Shown here: positions 57,820 through 64,000 of the stretch, piece after piece
Layout of the letters: each line of letters opens with the position of its first letter
Position numbering within the stretch: the stretch's first letter is position 1
Assembly (NCBI GenBank): GCA_036513415.1
Contig: DATBZA010000177.1
Location: 62,001-126,000, forward strand
Reading direction: 5' to 3'
Length of the DNA stretch: 64,000 nucleotides
Origin: 40CM-4-68-19 sp036513415
GTDB lineage: Bacteria; Myxococcota; Myxococcia; Myxococcales; 40CM-4-68-19
Translations under genes and position numbers: made by a program
Notes under the pieces: model-generated
The model's input: the letters and a program-made list of their open reading frames with translations, nothing else
What the model was told of the DNA's origin: nothing
Database searches by the model: none

Positions 57820-58044
57820 ATGATGCATCGCGAACCCGCCATCCGGTGCGGAGCCCGGCAAGGGGACCGGCTGTGCAGGCGCCGGCCGACGGTGGCCTTC
57901 ATCATCGGCGGCGGCGGGAACCCGCCGCTGCTCCGCTGCGCCTCGGACGCCGACGAGCTGAGAGAAGCGCTCGGCCGGTTCCTGCGCGAAGGAACCTGGA
58001 CGGAGGAGCGCATCGCGGTCGCGGTCGATCCAGGAGATCTGTGA
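57820..58044 (+). CDS. Small hypothetical protein
   Basis: 74 residues. GGAGGG lies at the right distance before the tandem ATG codons at 57820/57823. Composition is mixed (PTVAFIIGGGGNPPLLRCAS, DADELREALGRFLREGTWTE) and looks like a small alpha-beta protein. No family recognised. It is convergent with senA, whose stop is 16 bp beyond its own. Confidence 0.45.
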   Translation: MMHREPAIRCGARQGDRLCRRRPTVAFIIGGGGNPPLLRCASDADELREALGRFLREGTWTEERIAVAVDPGDL

Positions 58045-58059
58045 GCGCCGGCGCCGAGG

Positions 58060-59343
58060 TCAGCGTGGACGGCGGGCGCTTGCGGGCCCGGCGCCTGCGC
58101 AGGTGCGAAAGCCGGCCAGCACGTCGCGCCGATCGGGCGGATAGAAGTTGCGCCAGGTGTTGCGCAAGAGCCGCCCCCGGGTTGCCCAGCAGCCGCCGCG
58201 AAGCACCTTGTGAGGCGAGGAGAACCAGGGCTGCGAGTACTCCTTGTAGGGATCGGCCACGAAGCCCGGATAAGGCGCGAAGTCGGTGGCCGTCCATTCC
58301 CAGACGTTGCCGACCATCTGCCTGCAGCCGTACGCGCTGTCGCCTTCGGGGTGGGCCGCGACGTCGACCGGACCGCCGGCGCGGGCGTCGAGGTTGGCGC
58401 GCCGGGCGTCCGGCGGGGAATCTCCCCAGGGAAAGCGCCGCTTGGCCGGCGTGGCGGCCGCGAGCTCCCACTCGGCCTCGGTGGGGAGGCGGCGTCCGGC
58501 CCAGTTGCAGTACGCCTCGGCCTCATACCAGCAGACGTGGATGACGGGCTCGTGCGGGGCCAACGGCTGCAGCGAGTCGTACCTGCGCTGGACGCGCCCT
58601 TCTTCCCAGTACACGGGCCTCCGGGCCTGGGCCAGATCATGCCAGCGCCAGCCCGCTTCGCTCCAGAGGCGGGAGTCGCGATACCCGCCATCCTCGACGA
58701 ACCCGGCGTACTCGTCGTTGGTCACGGGCGCGCGCGCGATGCGAAAGGAGGCGACGTCGACCGGATGCGCCCACTTCTCGTTGTCGAACACGAACGGCTC
58801 GCCCGCTTTGGCGCCGAGAAGCAGGCGCGCTCCCTCGACCTCCACGTCGCCGGGGAGCGGCCCGGCCCCGCGCTCCGGCGCGACGCGCGCGATCACGGGT
58901 TCGGGATAGGCCAGCGTCTGCCGCGTATACGCGAACGCCTCGCCGTGCATGTCCTCGTGGAAGAGCGCCAGCCGGTGGAAATAGCCCGTCTCATCGGGGG
59001 CCGCGCCGAGAGCCTCGAGCGACCGCTCGAGAGTCTCCGCCAGGTAGCGCAGGACCCGCGGTCGGGCCAGCAGCGGAAGGTCCCAGCGGGTTTCGTGCGC
59101 GACCGCGGCGGAGTCATAGAGCGCGTCCACCCCCGGGATCGCCGGAGGCCGGCTGCGCGCGTGGCGCAGGATCCAGAACTCCTGGAACCAGGCGACGTGA
59201 CCCATCTCCCAGAGAATCGGGTTCACGATCTCGAGGCGGGGGCCCATCCAGCGGGCATCGTCGAGGTCGATGACGAGCTCCAAGGTGCGCGCGCGGGCGT
59301 CGCGCAGGGCGGCGGCCATTGGATCCATCTCGGCGCTGAGCAT
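58060..59343 (-). CDS. senA: Selenoneine synthase SenA (EgtB-like)
   Basis: 427 residues, an iron-dependent enzyme of the EgtB/OvoA type. The N-terminal DinB-like domain holds the metal histidines (NPILWEMGHVAWFQEFWILR, ALFHEDMHGEAFAYTRQTL, H-x3-H-x-E). The C-terminal formylglycine-generating-type domain has NDEYAGFVEDGGYRDSRLWS, VCWYEAEAYCNWAGRRLPTE and the GCRQMVGNVWEWTATDFAPY, RGGCWATRGRL segments. EgtB joins cysteine to hercynine; SenA joins a selenosugar. Assignment to SenA rests on the adjacent SenB gene. Starts at 59328 and 59319 are alternatives; the first leaves only 7 bp to the divergent senB start. Confidence 0.85.
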   Translation of the reverse strand: MLSAEMDPMAAALRDARARTLELVIDLDDARWMGPRLEIVNPILWEMGHVAWFQEFWILRHARSRPPAIPGVDALYDSAAVAHETRWDLPLLARPRVLRYLAETLERSLEALGAAPDETGYFHRLALFHEDMHGEAFAYTRQTLAYPEPVIARVAPERGAGPLPGDVEVEGARLLLGAKAGEPFVFDNEKWAHPVDVASFRIARAPVTNDEYAGFVEDGGYRDSRLWSEAGWRWHDLAQARRPVYWEEGRVQRRYDSLQPLAPHEPVIHVCWYEAEAYCNWAGRRLPTEAEWELAAATPAKRRFPWGDSPPDARRANLDARAGGPVDVAAHPEGDSAYGCRQMVGNVWEWTATDFAPYPGFVADPYKEYSQPWFSSPHKVLRGGCWATRGRLLRNTWRNFYPPDRRDVLAGFRTCAGAGPASARRPR

Positions 59344-59350
59344 AGTCTGC

Positions 59351-60343
59351 GTGCCCGTGCGCGTCGCGCTGATCTGTCCCGTCCCACCAAGGTCGCGGCT
59401 TGGCAATCGCGTCACCGCGCTTCGCTGGCAGCGCATCCTGCGCGAGCTGGGGCATCGGGCCTTCATCGCGACCGCCGATACGTCGCGGGACTTCGACGGC
59501 ATGATCGCCCTTCACGCCCGCAAGTCGGCGGAGGCGGTGCGCGCGTCGCGGCAAACGCACCCGGCGCGGCCCGTTGCGGTGGCGCTCACCGGGACCGACC
59601 TGTACCACGACATCCACCATGACCTCGCCGCGCAGCGGTCGCTCCAGCTTGCCGACTGGCTGATCGTGCTTCATAGCGGAGCGCAGCGCGAGCTGCCGCC
59701 CCGGCTGCGGCACAAGGTCCGGCTGGTGCCTCAATCGGCGCCAAAGGTGCGAAGCAAGCCGCGTCCCGCCGCCGGCACTTTCGACGTGGCGGTGGTGGCG
59801 CACATGCGGAAGGTGAAAGATCCCCTCCGGACTGCCCGCGCGGCACGCCTGCTGCCCGCCGATTCCCGCATCCGCGTCCTGCACGCGGGCAGGCCGCTGG
59901 ACGACGAGATGAAGCGCGACGCCCTCCTCGAGCAGCGCGCGAATCCGCGCTACCGCTGGCTGGGCGAGCTGCCTCGCTGGAAGGCGCGGGCACTGATCGC
60001 GCGTTCGCGGCTTCTGGCGGTCACGTCGGAGATGGAGGGCGGCGCCAACGTGGTGTCGGAAGCCCTGGCGGCGGATACCCCCGTGATCGCGTCGCGCATC
60101 CCCGCCATGGAGGCGATCCTCGGCCGGTCCTATCCGGGTCTTTTTCCACTGGGATCGACGGAGGCGCTGGCACGCCTGCTCAGCCGGGCCGAGCGGGACC
60201 CCGCTTTCCTCGCGGAGCTGCGCCGGCGGTGCCGCGCGCGCCGGGGAGTGGTATCTCCAGCGCGCGAGAGAGCAGCGCTGCGACGCCTCCTGGCGGAGCT
60301 TGGCAGCCAGGTGCGGACGAGCCGCGCGCCGCCGCGCAGGTGA
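59351..60343 (+). CDS. senB: Selenosugar synthase SenB
   Basis: 330 residues, a small GT-B-like glycosyltransferase. Diagnostic SenB stretches are RLGNRVTALRWQRILRELGH, MIALHARKSAEAVRASR, PVAVALTGTDLYHDI, AAQRSLQLADWLIVLHSGAQ and EMEGGANVVSEALAADTPVI. SenB makes a Se-linked sugar from UDP-GlcNAc and selenophosphate, the selenium donor for SenA. GTG at 59351 (or 59357) is the start, since the family begins RVALICP. Head to head with senA, separated by 7 bp. The third usual member, selenophosphate synthase (senC/selD), is not in the window. Confidence 0.87.
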   Translation: MPVRVALICPVPPRSRLGNRVTALRWQRILRELGHRAFIATADTSRDFDGMIALHARKSAEAVRASRQTHPARPVAVALTGTDLYHDIHHDLAAQRSLQLADWLIVLHSGAQRELPPRLRHKVRLVPQSAPKVRSKPRPAAGTFDVAVVAHMRKVKDPLRTARAARLLPADSRIRVLHAGRPLDDEMKRDALLEQRANPRYRWLGELPRWKARALIARSRLLAVTSEMEGGANVVSEALAADTPVIASRIPAMEAILGRSYPGLFPLGSTEALARLLSRAERDPAFLAELRRRCRARRGVVSPARERAALRRLLAELGSQVRTSRAPPRR

Positions 60344-60358
60344 GGAAGGAGGCATGAC

Positions 60359-61723
60359 GTGACTTTCGACGTCATCGTGATCGGAAGCGGTCAGGCGGGA
60401 GTGCCGCTTGCGAATCGGCTGGCCGGCGCCGGAAAGCGGGTGCTCCTTGCCGAGCGCGCCGATCTGGGCGGGACCTGCATCAACACGGGCTGCACGCCGA
60501 CCAAGACGATGATGGCGAGCGCCCGCGCCGCCCACGTCGCTCGCACCGCAGGCCGACTGGGTGTGCGCACTGGGCAGGTGGACGTCGACCTCGCGGCCGT
60601 GGTGGACCGCAAGGATGCGATCGTGCGGCGGTGGCGCGAGGGCGTGAGCAAGCGACTTGAAGTCAACGGTTTGACAGTCGTCCGGGCCCAGGCGCGGTTC
60701 GTCGGCGAACGGCAGGTGGATGTCGGCGGCGAGGTGCACGGCGCGGAGATCGTGATCATCAACGTCGGCGCGCGGCCGCTGGTGCCGCCGATCGACGGTC
60801 TGGCCCAGGTGCCGTCGCTCGACAACGCGACGGTGATGCAGCTGCGCGAGCTCCCCGCGCACCTGCTCGTGCTCGGCGGCGGGTACATCGGCTGCGAGTT
60901 CGGCCAGATGTTCCGCCGGCTCGGGTCGCGGGTGACCATCGTCGACCAAGTCGGGCACCTCATGTCCCGCGAGGACCCGGAGATCTCCTCGGCCCTGGAG
61001 GACGTCTTCCGGGCGGAGGAGATCACGCTGGAGCTGGGCGCCAGGACCACGCGCGTCGAAGGACGCGCTGGAGAGATCACTCTGACGCTCGGCAACGGCA
61101 AGAAGCTGCGGGGGTCTCACCTCCTGGTCGCGGTCGGCCGGCGGCCCAATACCGACGACCTCGGCTGCGAGAAGGCGGGCATCGCTCTCGACCAGAAGGG
61201 CTTCGTCGTCGCCGACGACCAGTACCGGACCAGCGCCAAAGGGGTCTACGCCGTCGGCGACGTTCTGGGTGGACCGCAGTTCACGCACACCAGCTGGGAC
61301 GATCATCGCCTGCTCTTCGACATCCTGCGGGGCCGATCGCGCCGGAGCCGATTCGAGCGCTTCATCCCCTACACGGCCTTCACCGATCCACAAGTTGCCG
61401 GGGTCGGAGTGACGGAGAAAGAAGCGCGCGAGCGCGGCGTCCCCTTCGAGAGCGCCAGCATGCCCTTCGGGGACATCGCCCGGGCGGTGGAGGTGGACGA
61501 AACCGCCGGCCTGATGAAGGTCCTCGTCGATCCAAAGACGGAGCGGGTGGTGGGCGCGGCCCTGGTCGGCGCCGAGGCCGGCGAGCTGGTCCACGTCTTC
61601 GTCGCCCTGATGCAGGCGGGGGCCTCCGCCCGGGCGATCGTCGACGCGGAGTTCGTCCATCCCACCTTCGCGGAGGGCGTCCAGTCGCTGGTGATGAAGC
61701 TCGAGCGGTTCTCGCTGAGATGA
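60359..61723 (+). CDS. Pyridine nucleotide-disulfide oxidoreductase (mercuric-reductase/lipoamide-dehydrogenase-like)
   Basis: 454 residues. FAD fold DVIVIGSGQAGVPLANRLAG, redox-active disulfide GTCINTGCTPTKT, NAD(P) fold LLVLGGGYIGCEFGQMFRRL, the FAD contact VYAVGDVLGGPQFTHTSWDD, and a C-terminal dimer domain with FVHPTFAEGVQSL that holds the usual His-Pro near the end. GTG start, AAGGAGG about 6 nt upstream (an ATG ACG TGA triplet series overlaps it in another frame). Its start is 16 bp after senB in the same direction, so likely cotranscribed. It may reduce a diselenide or mixed Se-S species for this pathway, which would be a new role; generic mercuric or dihydrolipoyl reductase activity is the alternative. 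Confidence 0.87.
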   Translation: MTFDVIVIGSGQAGVPLANRLAGAGKRVLLAERADLGGTCINTGCTPTKTMMASARAAHVARTAGRLGVRTGQVDVDLAAVVDRKDAIVRRWREGVSKRLEVNGLTVVRAQARFVGERQVDVGGEVHGAEIVIINVGARPLVPPIDGLAQVPSLDNATVMQLRELPAHLLVLGGGYIGCEFGQMFRRLGSRVTIVDQVGHLMSREDPEISSALEDVFRAEEITLELGARTTRVEGRAGEITLTLGNGKKLRGSHLLVAVGRRPNTDDLGCEKAGIALDQKGFVVADDQYRTSAKGVYAVGDVLGGPQFTHTSWDDHRLLFDILRGRSRRSRFERFIPYTAFTDPQVAGVGVTEKEARERGVPFESASMPFGDIARAVEVDETAGLMKVLVDPKTERVVGAALVGAEAGELVHVFVALMQAGASARAIVDAEFVHPTFAEGVQSLVMKLERFSLR

Positions 61724-61730
61724 GGAATCG

Positions 61731-61943
61731 ATGAGGACGGACGAGCGGAAGCGCTGCCCATGGGCGGGCACGGACCCGGCCATGCGCGCCTACCACGACG
61801 AGGAGTGGGGTCGGCCGGTGCACGACGATCGGGTCCTGTTCGAGTTCCTCACGCTCGAGGGCGCGCAGGCGGGGCTCTCCTGGAGCACGATCCTGCGCAA
61901 GCGCGAGGGGTACCGCCGGGCCTTTGCCGGATTCGATCCAGGC
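61731..61943 (+). pseudogene. tag: tag (DNA-3-methyladenine glycosylase I), truncated after about 70 codons
   Basis: The N-terminal Tag sequence is unmistakable (RKRCPWAGTDPAMRAYHDEE, WGRPVHDDRVLFEFLTLEGA, QAGLSWSTILRKREGYRRAF) up to AGFDP. After codon 70 the homology stops and repeat-family DNA begins. The remaining two thirds, including the catalytic and Zn-binding C-terminal parts, are absent, so the product cannot be functional. The gene starts 8 bp after the upstream flavoprotein. The break coincides with a 14-bp palindrome, TCGTTCCGGAACGA. Confidence 0.85.
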
Positions 61944-62121
61944 TATCGTTCCGGAACGAGCTGGGCGAAGCGGCCTGGGCGTGGATGCGAACGAGCTCTG
62001 CCGACGCGAGCTGTGTTTGGCTGTTCGTGGAGCGGCAGAGCGCGCAGGTGTGCTGGTCCCGCGACAACTCGTTCTGGAACGAGTTCAACTGTCAACACCA
62101 GGTTCGACCGGTTGAACCTGG
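61944..62121. repeat. Dispersed repeat, copy B, with palindromes
   Basis: Aligns from 61981 with copy A at 6058-6190, sharing the GACGCGAGCTGTGTTTGGCT / GTTCGTGGA core, AGGTGTGCTGG and the terminal palindrome (GTTCGACCGGTTGAAC at 62102-62117, extending to a 24-bp imperfect inverted repeat at 62098-62121). In addition it carries TCGTTCCGGAACGA at 61946-61959 and CTCGTTCTGGAACGAG at 62068-62083. The element interrupts the tag gene. Confidence 0.7.
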
Positions 62122-62425
62122 TTCATCGGCCGTACAGACGGGCCAACCACAAAATGTGCTTCGACTATCCAGCCAGCGCAGCTGCGAGATGATCGCTGTT
62201 TACGGCCATCTCAAGCTAATCGTGCGCCCGGGAGATGTGAGGGATCATGAGCTCCGGAACGAGTTGGCGCGCCGCCCACGAGCGGCCGGCACCACGAGCA
62301 CGCTGTCGACACACGTATTGATTTGGGCAGACCTTCCGAGGGTCGGTCGCCACCGCAGCCGCAACCTCCGTGGTCGCAGCCCGGGACCAACAAACGCGCT
62401 CCGGTAATGAGACACGTTCTCTAAA
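62122..62425. other. Gene-free segment after repeat copy B
   Basis: About 300 bp, less GC-rich than its surroundings and without a credible reading frame. It holds another CTCCGGAACGAGTT box (62252-62265), related to the hairpins of copy B. It probably belongs to the same inserted or rearranged material that cut tag. Confidence 0.5.
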
Positions 62426-62941
62426 CTAGCCGGCGGGCGCTCCGTCCGGGAAGCCGGACTCGCTCGCTTCCTCTCCCGCTTCCGATTTGAGGTGTGGATT
62501 GCGTTCCATGAAGCGGATGCAGGCGTTCCAGCGCAGGATGGCGTCGTCGTTTCCGGCCGGGCTGGAAGCCATCGCCTTCGCGTACCCATCCATCGCCTCG
62601 AGGAAGAAGCCGGAGGCGAGGCTGGGGTGCGCTCCCCGCCGCAGCCGCGACTTGCCCCACCTCTCGGCGATCACCCCGGAGTAGTAGGCCCGCTCGTACT
62701 CCCCTCGCAGCTTCGCCAGCACCCGGTTGGCATCGCCTGCGCCCACGTCGTGGTTCTTGCCGAACTGGTCGGTGATGGCGAGGAGCAGCATCACCAGCAC
62801 CTCCTGGTTGTCGGCATCGACCTGGAGGATGTCGAGGCAGATGCTTTCCGCCTCCTCCGGCTCGTTGAGCAGCCGGTAGCGCTCCGCTTTGGCAATGGCC
62901 CTGGGAATGCCCGCGCTGGAGATCGGCTTGAGCTCGAACAT
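62426..62941 (-). CDS. Helical repeat (TPR-like) protein next to sdhB
   Basis: 171 residues, all helical, with TPR-like paired helices (AIAKAERYRLLNEPEEAESI, CLDILQVDADNQEVLVMLLL; YYSGVIAERWGKSR, GFFLEAMDGYAKAMASS). The sequence is rich in Ala and acidic residues at the end. It is 17 bp downstream of sdhB in the same direction and is thus probably the last gene of the sdh operon. Function unknown; a role in assembly of the complex is possible but not shown. Confidence 0.7.
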   Translation of the reverse strand: MFELKPISSAGIPRAIAKAERYRLLNEPEEAESICLDILQVDADNQEVLVMLLLAITDQFGKNHDVGAGDANRVLAKLRGEYERAYYSGVIAERWGKSRLRRGAHPSLASGFFLEAMDGYAKAMASSPAGNDDAILRWNACIRFMERNPHLKSEAGEEASESGFPDGAPAG

Positions 62942-62958
62942 GATGCCCTCCTCTTCCG

Positions 62959-63699
62959 TCAGCTGCCGCGGAAGAGCCGGAACAGCTTCCGGAGCGGATC
63001 GTACATCTCGTCCACCACCCTTTCCTTGAGGGGGATGATGGCGTTGTCGGTGATGTTGATCTCTTCCGGACAGACCCGCGTGCAGCACTTGGTGATGTTG
63101 CAGAGCCCGATTCCCTGGGTTTCCTTCAGCTCCGCGAGCCGGTCCTCGGTGTCGAGCGGATGCATCTCCAGCGCCGCCACGTAGGCGAAGAACCGGGGGC
63201 CGATGAAGCTTTCCTCAAGGTGGTGCTCACGGAGCACGTGACAGACGTCCTGGCAGAGATAGCACTCGATGCACTTGCGGAACTCCTGGACGCGCTCGAT
63301 GTCCGCCTGGTCGATGCGCCAGGTGCCGTCGGGCGCGTCGGGCGGGCGGGGCTTGAACCTCTTGATGCCCTTCTTCACCTGGAAGTTCCAGGAGACGTCG
63401 GTGACCAGGTCCTTGATCAGCGGGAAGGTCTTCATCGGCGCGAGCGCGACCGGGCGCTGGAGAGGGAGATCGCTCATCCGCGTCATGCACATCAACCGCG
63501 GGAGGCCGTTGATCTCCGCCGAGCACGAGCCGCACTTGCCGGCCTTGCAGTTCCAGCGCACCGCCAGATCGCCGGCCTGATCCGCCTGGATGCGGTGGAC
63601 CGCGTCCAGGACCACCATCCCCTCGGAAACTTCGGTGGTGTAGTCGCGGAAAGCGCCGCCCTGGGCGTCGCCGCGCCAGATGGAGAATGTCGCGTTCAC
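62959..63699 (-). CDS. sdhB: Succinate dehydrogenase/fumarate reductase iron-sulfur subunit
   Basis: 246 residues. [2Fe-2S] ligands in RWNCKAGKCGSCSAEINGLP and LMCMTR, [4Fe-4S] in RKCIECYLCQDVCHVL, and [3Fe-4S] in GLCNITKCCTRVCPEEI. GTG start overlaps the stop of sdhA (GTGA), so the subunits are translationally coupled. Electrons pass from the FAD of SdhA to quinone through the membrane anchor, which must lie outside the window. The ligand pattern is that of the SdhE/FrdB-like B-type enzymes. Confidence 0.93.
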   Translation of the reverse strand: MNATFSIWRGDAQGGAFRDYTTEVSEGMVVLDAVHRIQADQAGDLAVRWNCKAGKCGSCSAEINGLPRLMCMTRMSDLPLQRPVALAPMKTFPLIKDLVTDVSWNFQVKKGIKRFKPRPPDAPDGTWRIDQADIERVQEFRKCIECYLCQDVCHVLREHHLEESFIGPRFFAYVAALEMHPLDTEDRLAELKETQGIGLCNITKCCTRVCPEEINITDNAIIPLKERVVDEMYDPLRKLFRLFRGS

Positions 63700-64000
63700 T
63701 TCATCTCCTCGATGATCTGCTTCAGCTCCGCGGGAATCTCCGGGATCGGCCGGCGCTCGACGCGCATCTCGCCGCCGGGACCCTTCATCACCACCACGTT
63801 CACCCGGGCGAACGCCGGATCGGGCCCGGGAAGGTCGTCCCGGAAGTGGGCACCTCGGCTCTCCTTCCGTTCGAGCGCCGAGCGGGCCACCGCCTCGGAG
63901 ACGATGATCAGGTTGCGCAGGTCGAGGGCGGTGTGCCAACCGGGGTTGTAGGCGCGATTGCCGTCGACGCGCACGCGCGCGGCGCGCTCGCGCAGCTTCG
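63696..64000 (-). CDS. sdhA: Succinate dehydrogenase/fumarate reductase flavoprotein subunit (partial, C-terminal end)
   Basis: The last 100 or so codons of SdhA, running off the window edge at 64000. The visible part is the C-terminal domain (NPGWHTALDLRNLIIVSEAV, ARSALERKESRGAHFRDDLP, the latter with the conserved R-E-S-R-G-A-H-x-R-x-D motif that contacts the isoalloxazine region). It overlaps sdhB by 4 bp. The FAD and substrate domains are beyond the window. Confidence 0.9.
   Translation of the reverse strand, partial: KLRERAARVRVDGNRAYNPGWHTALDLRNLIIVSEAVARSALERKESRGAHFRDDLPGPDPAFARVNVVVMKGPGGEMRVERRPIPEIPAELKQIIEEMK

Noticed and set aside
60354..60362. Two-codon upstream reading frame (ATG ACG TGA) before the flavoprotein
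   Set aside because: It probably reflects chance overlap with the GTG start; the ribosome-binding site spacing suits the GTG.

Overview
The window is about 64 kb of very GC-rich, densely packed chromosome from a Gram-negative, aerobic heterotroph. Lipoprotein and Tat signals, class III PHA synthase, a split acyl-CoA mutase, a PilZ protein and a 13E12/DUF222-like HNH protein together suggest a soil Myxococcota (deltaproteobacterial, Anaeromyxobacter-like) organism. That placement is an inference from protein style, not a computed match. I saw no rRNA, tRNA or CRISPR array.

Layout. 1-5660 (+): tail of a group 1h (high-affinity, H2-scavenging type) [NiFe]-hydrogenase operon, with the large subunit cut by the window edge, an Fe-S/NifU-like protein, three unknown accessory proteins, the maturation protease, a 39-residue membrane peptide and a YceI-like protein. 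5664-11726 (-): a truncated small gene, a spacer with a dispersed repeat, then hypF-hypC-hypD-SIS isomerase-hypE. 11834-17412: a mini-protein with a histidine-kinase-like H box facing a hybrid sensor kinase, DAHP synthase, a MoaD-like/BNR-repeat pair and small proteins. 17501-26278 (-): GOGAT (gltBD), a ketopantoate-reductase-like enzyme and an acyl-CoA ligase. 26355-29615 (+): a Tat-exported molybdenum hydroxylase with a dihaem lipoprotein. 29624-36548: an HNH endonuclease and the polyhydroxyalkanoate genes (phaB-phaE-phaC-HIBCH-like, phasin, phaR), with a cation exchanger between phasin and phaR.

37482-45989 is the most notable block. It is a 2-hydroxyisobutyrate catabolic locus: hcmB, CoA ligase, MeaB-type G protein, hcmA and an MFS transporter in one operon, divergent from a GntR regulator and a thiamine-diphosphate enzyme that could be the alternative 2-hydroxyacyl-CoA lyase. 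The mutase large subunit has exactly Ile90 and Asp117, the signature of 2-hydroxyisobutyryl-CoA mutase. A perfect 18-bp palindrome on the regulator start codon and a second 12/14 match near the operon promoter look like the operators. The mutase product, 3-hydroxybutyryl-CoA, connects naturally to the PHA genes just upstream.

45998-57618: a decayed SGNH hydrolase, a secreted esterase, a branched-chain amino-acid-type ABC system (livKHMGF) with an Ldh-family dehydrogenase, a CBS protein, the three-subunit proton-translocating transhydrogenase (pntAA-AB-B) and a PilZ protein with an extra C-terminal domain. 57820-61723: a small unknown gene and a selenoneine locus (senA and senB head to head, followed by a disulfide-reductase flavoprotein). 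61731-62425: a tag gene broken after about 70 codons, followed by a second copy of the dispersed repeat with several palindromes. 62426-64000 (-): a TPR-like protein, sdhB and the end of sdhA.

Taken together, the window describes a cell able to live on trace H2 and unusual organic acids, store carbon as PHB and balance NADPH through GOGAT and transhydrogenase.
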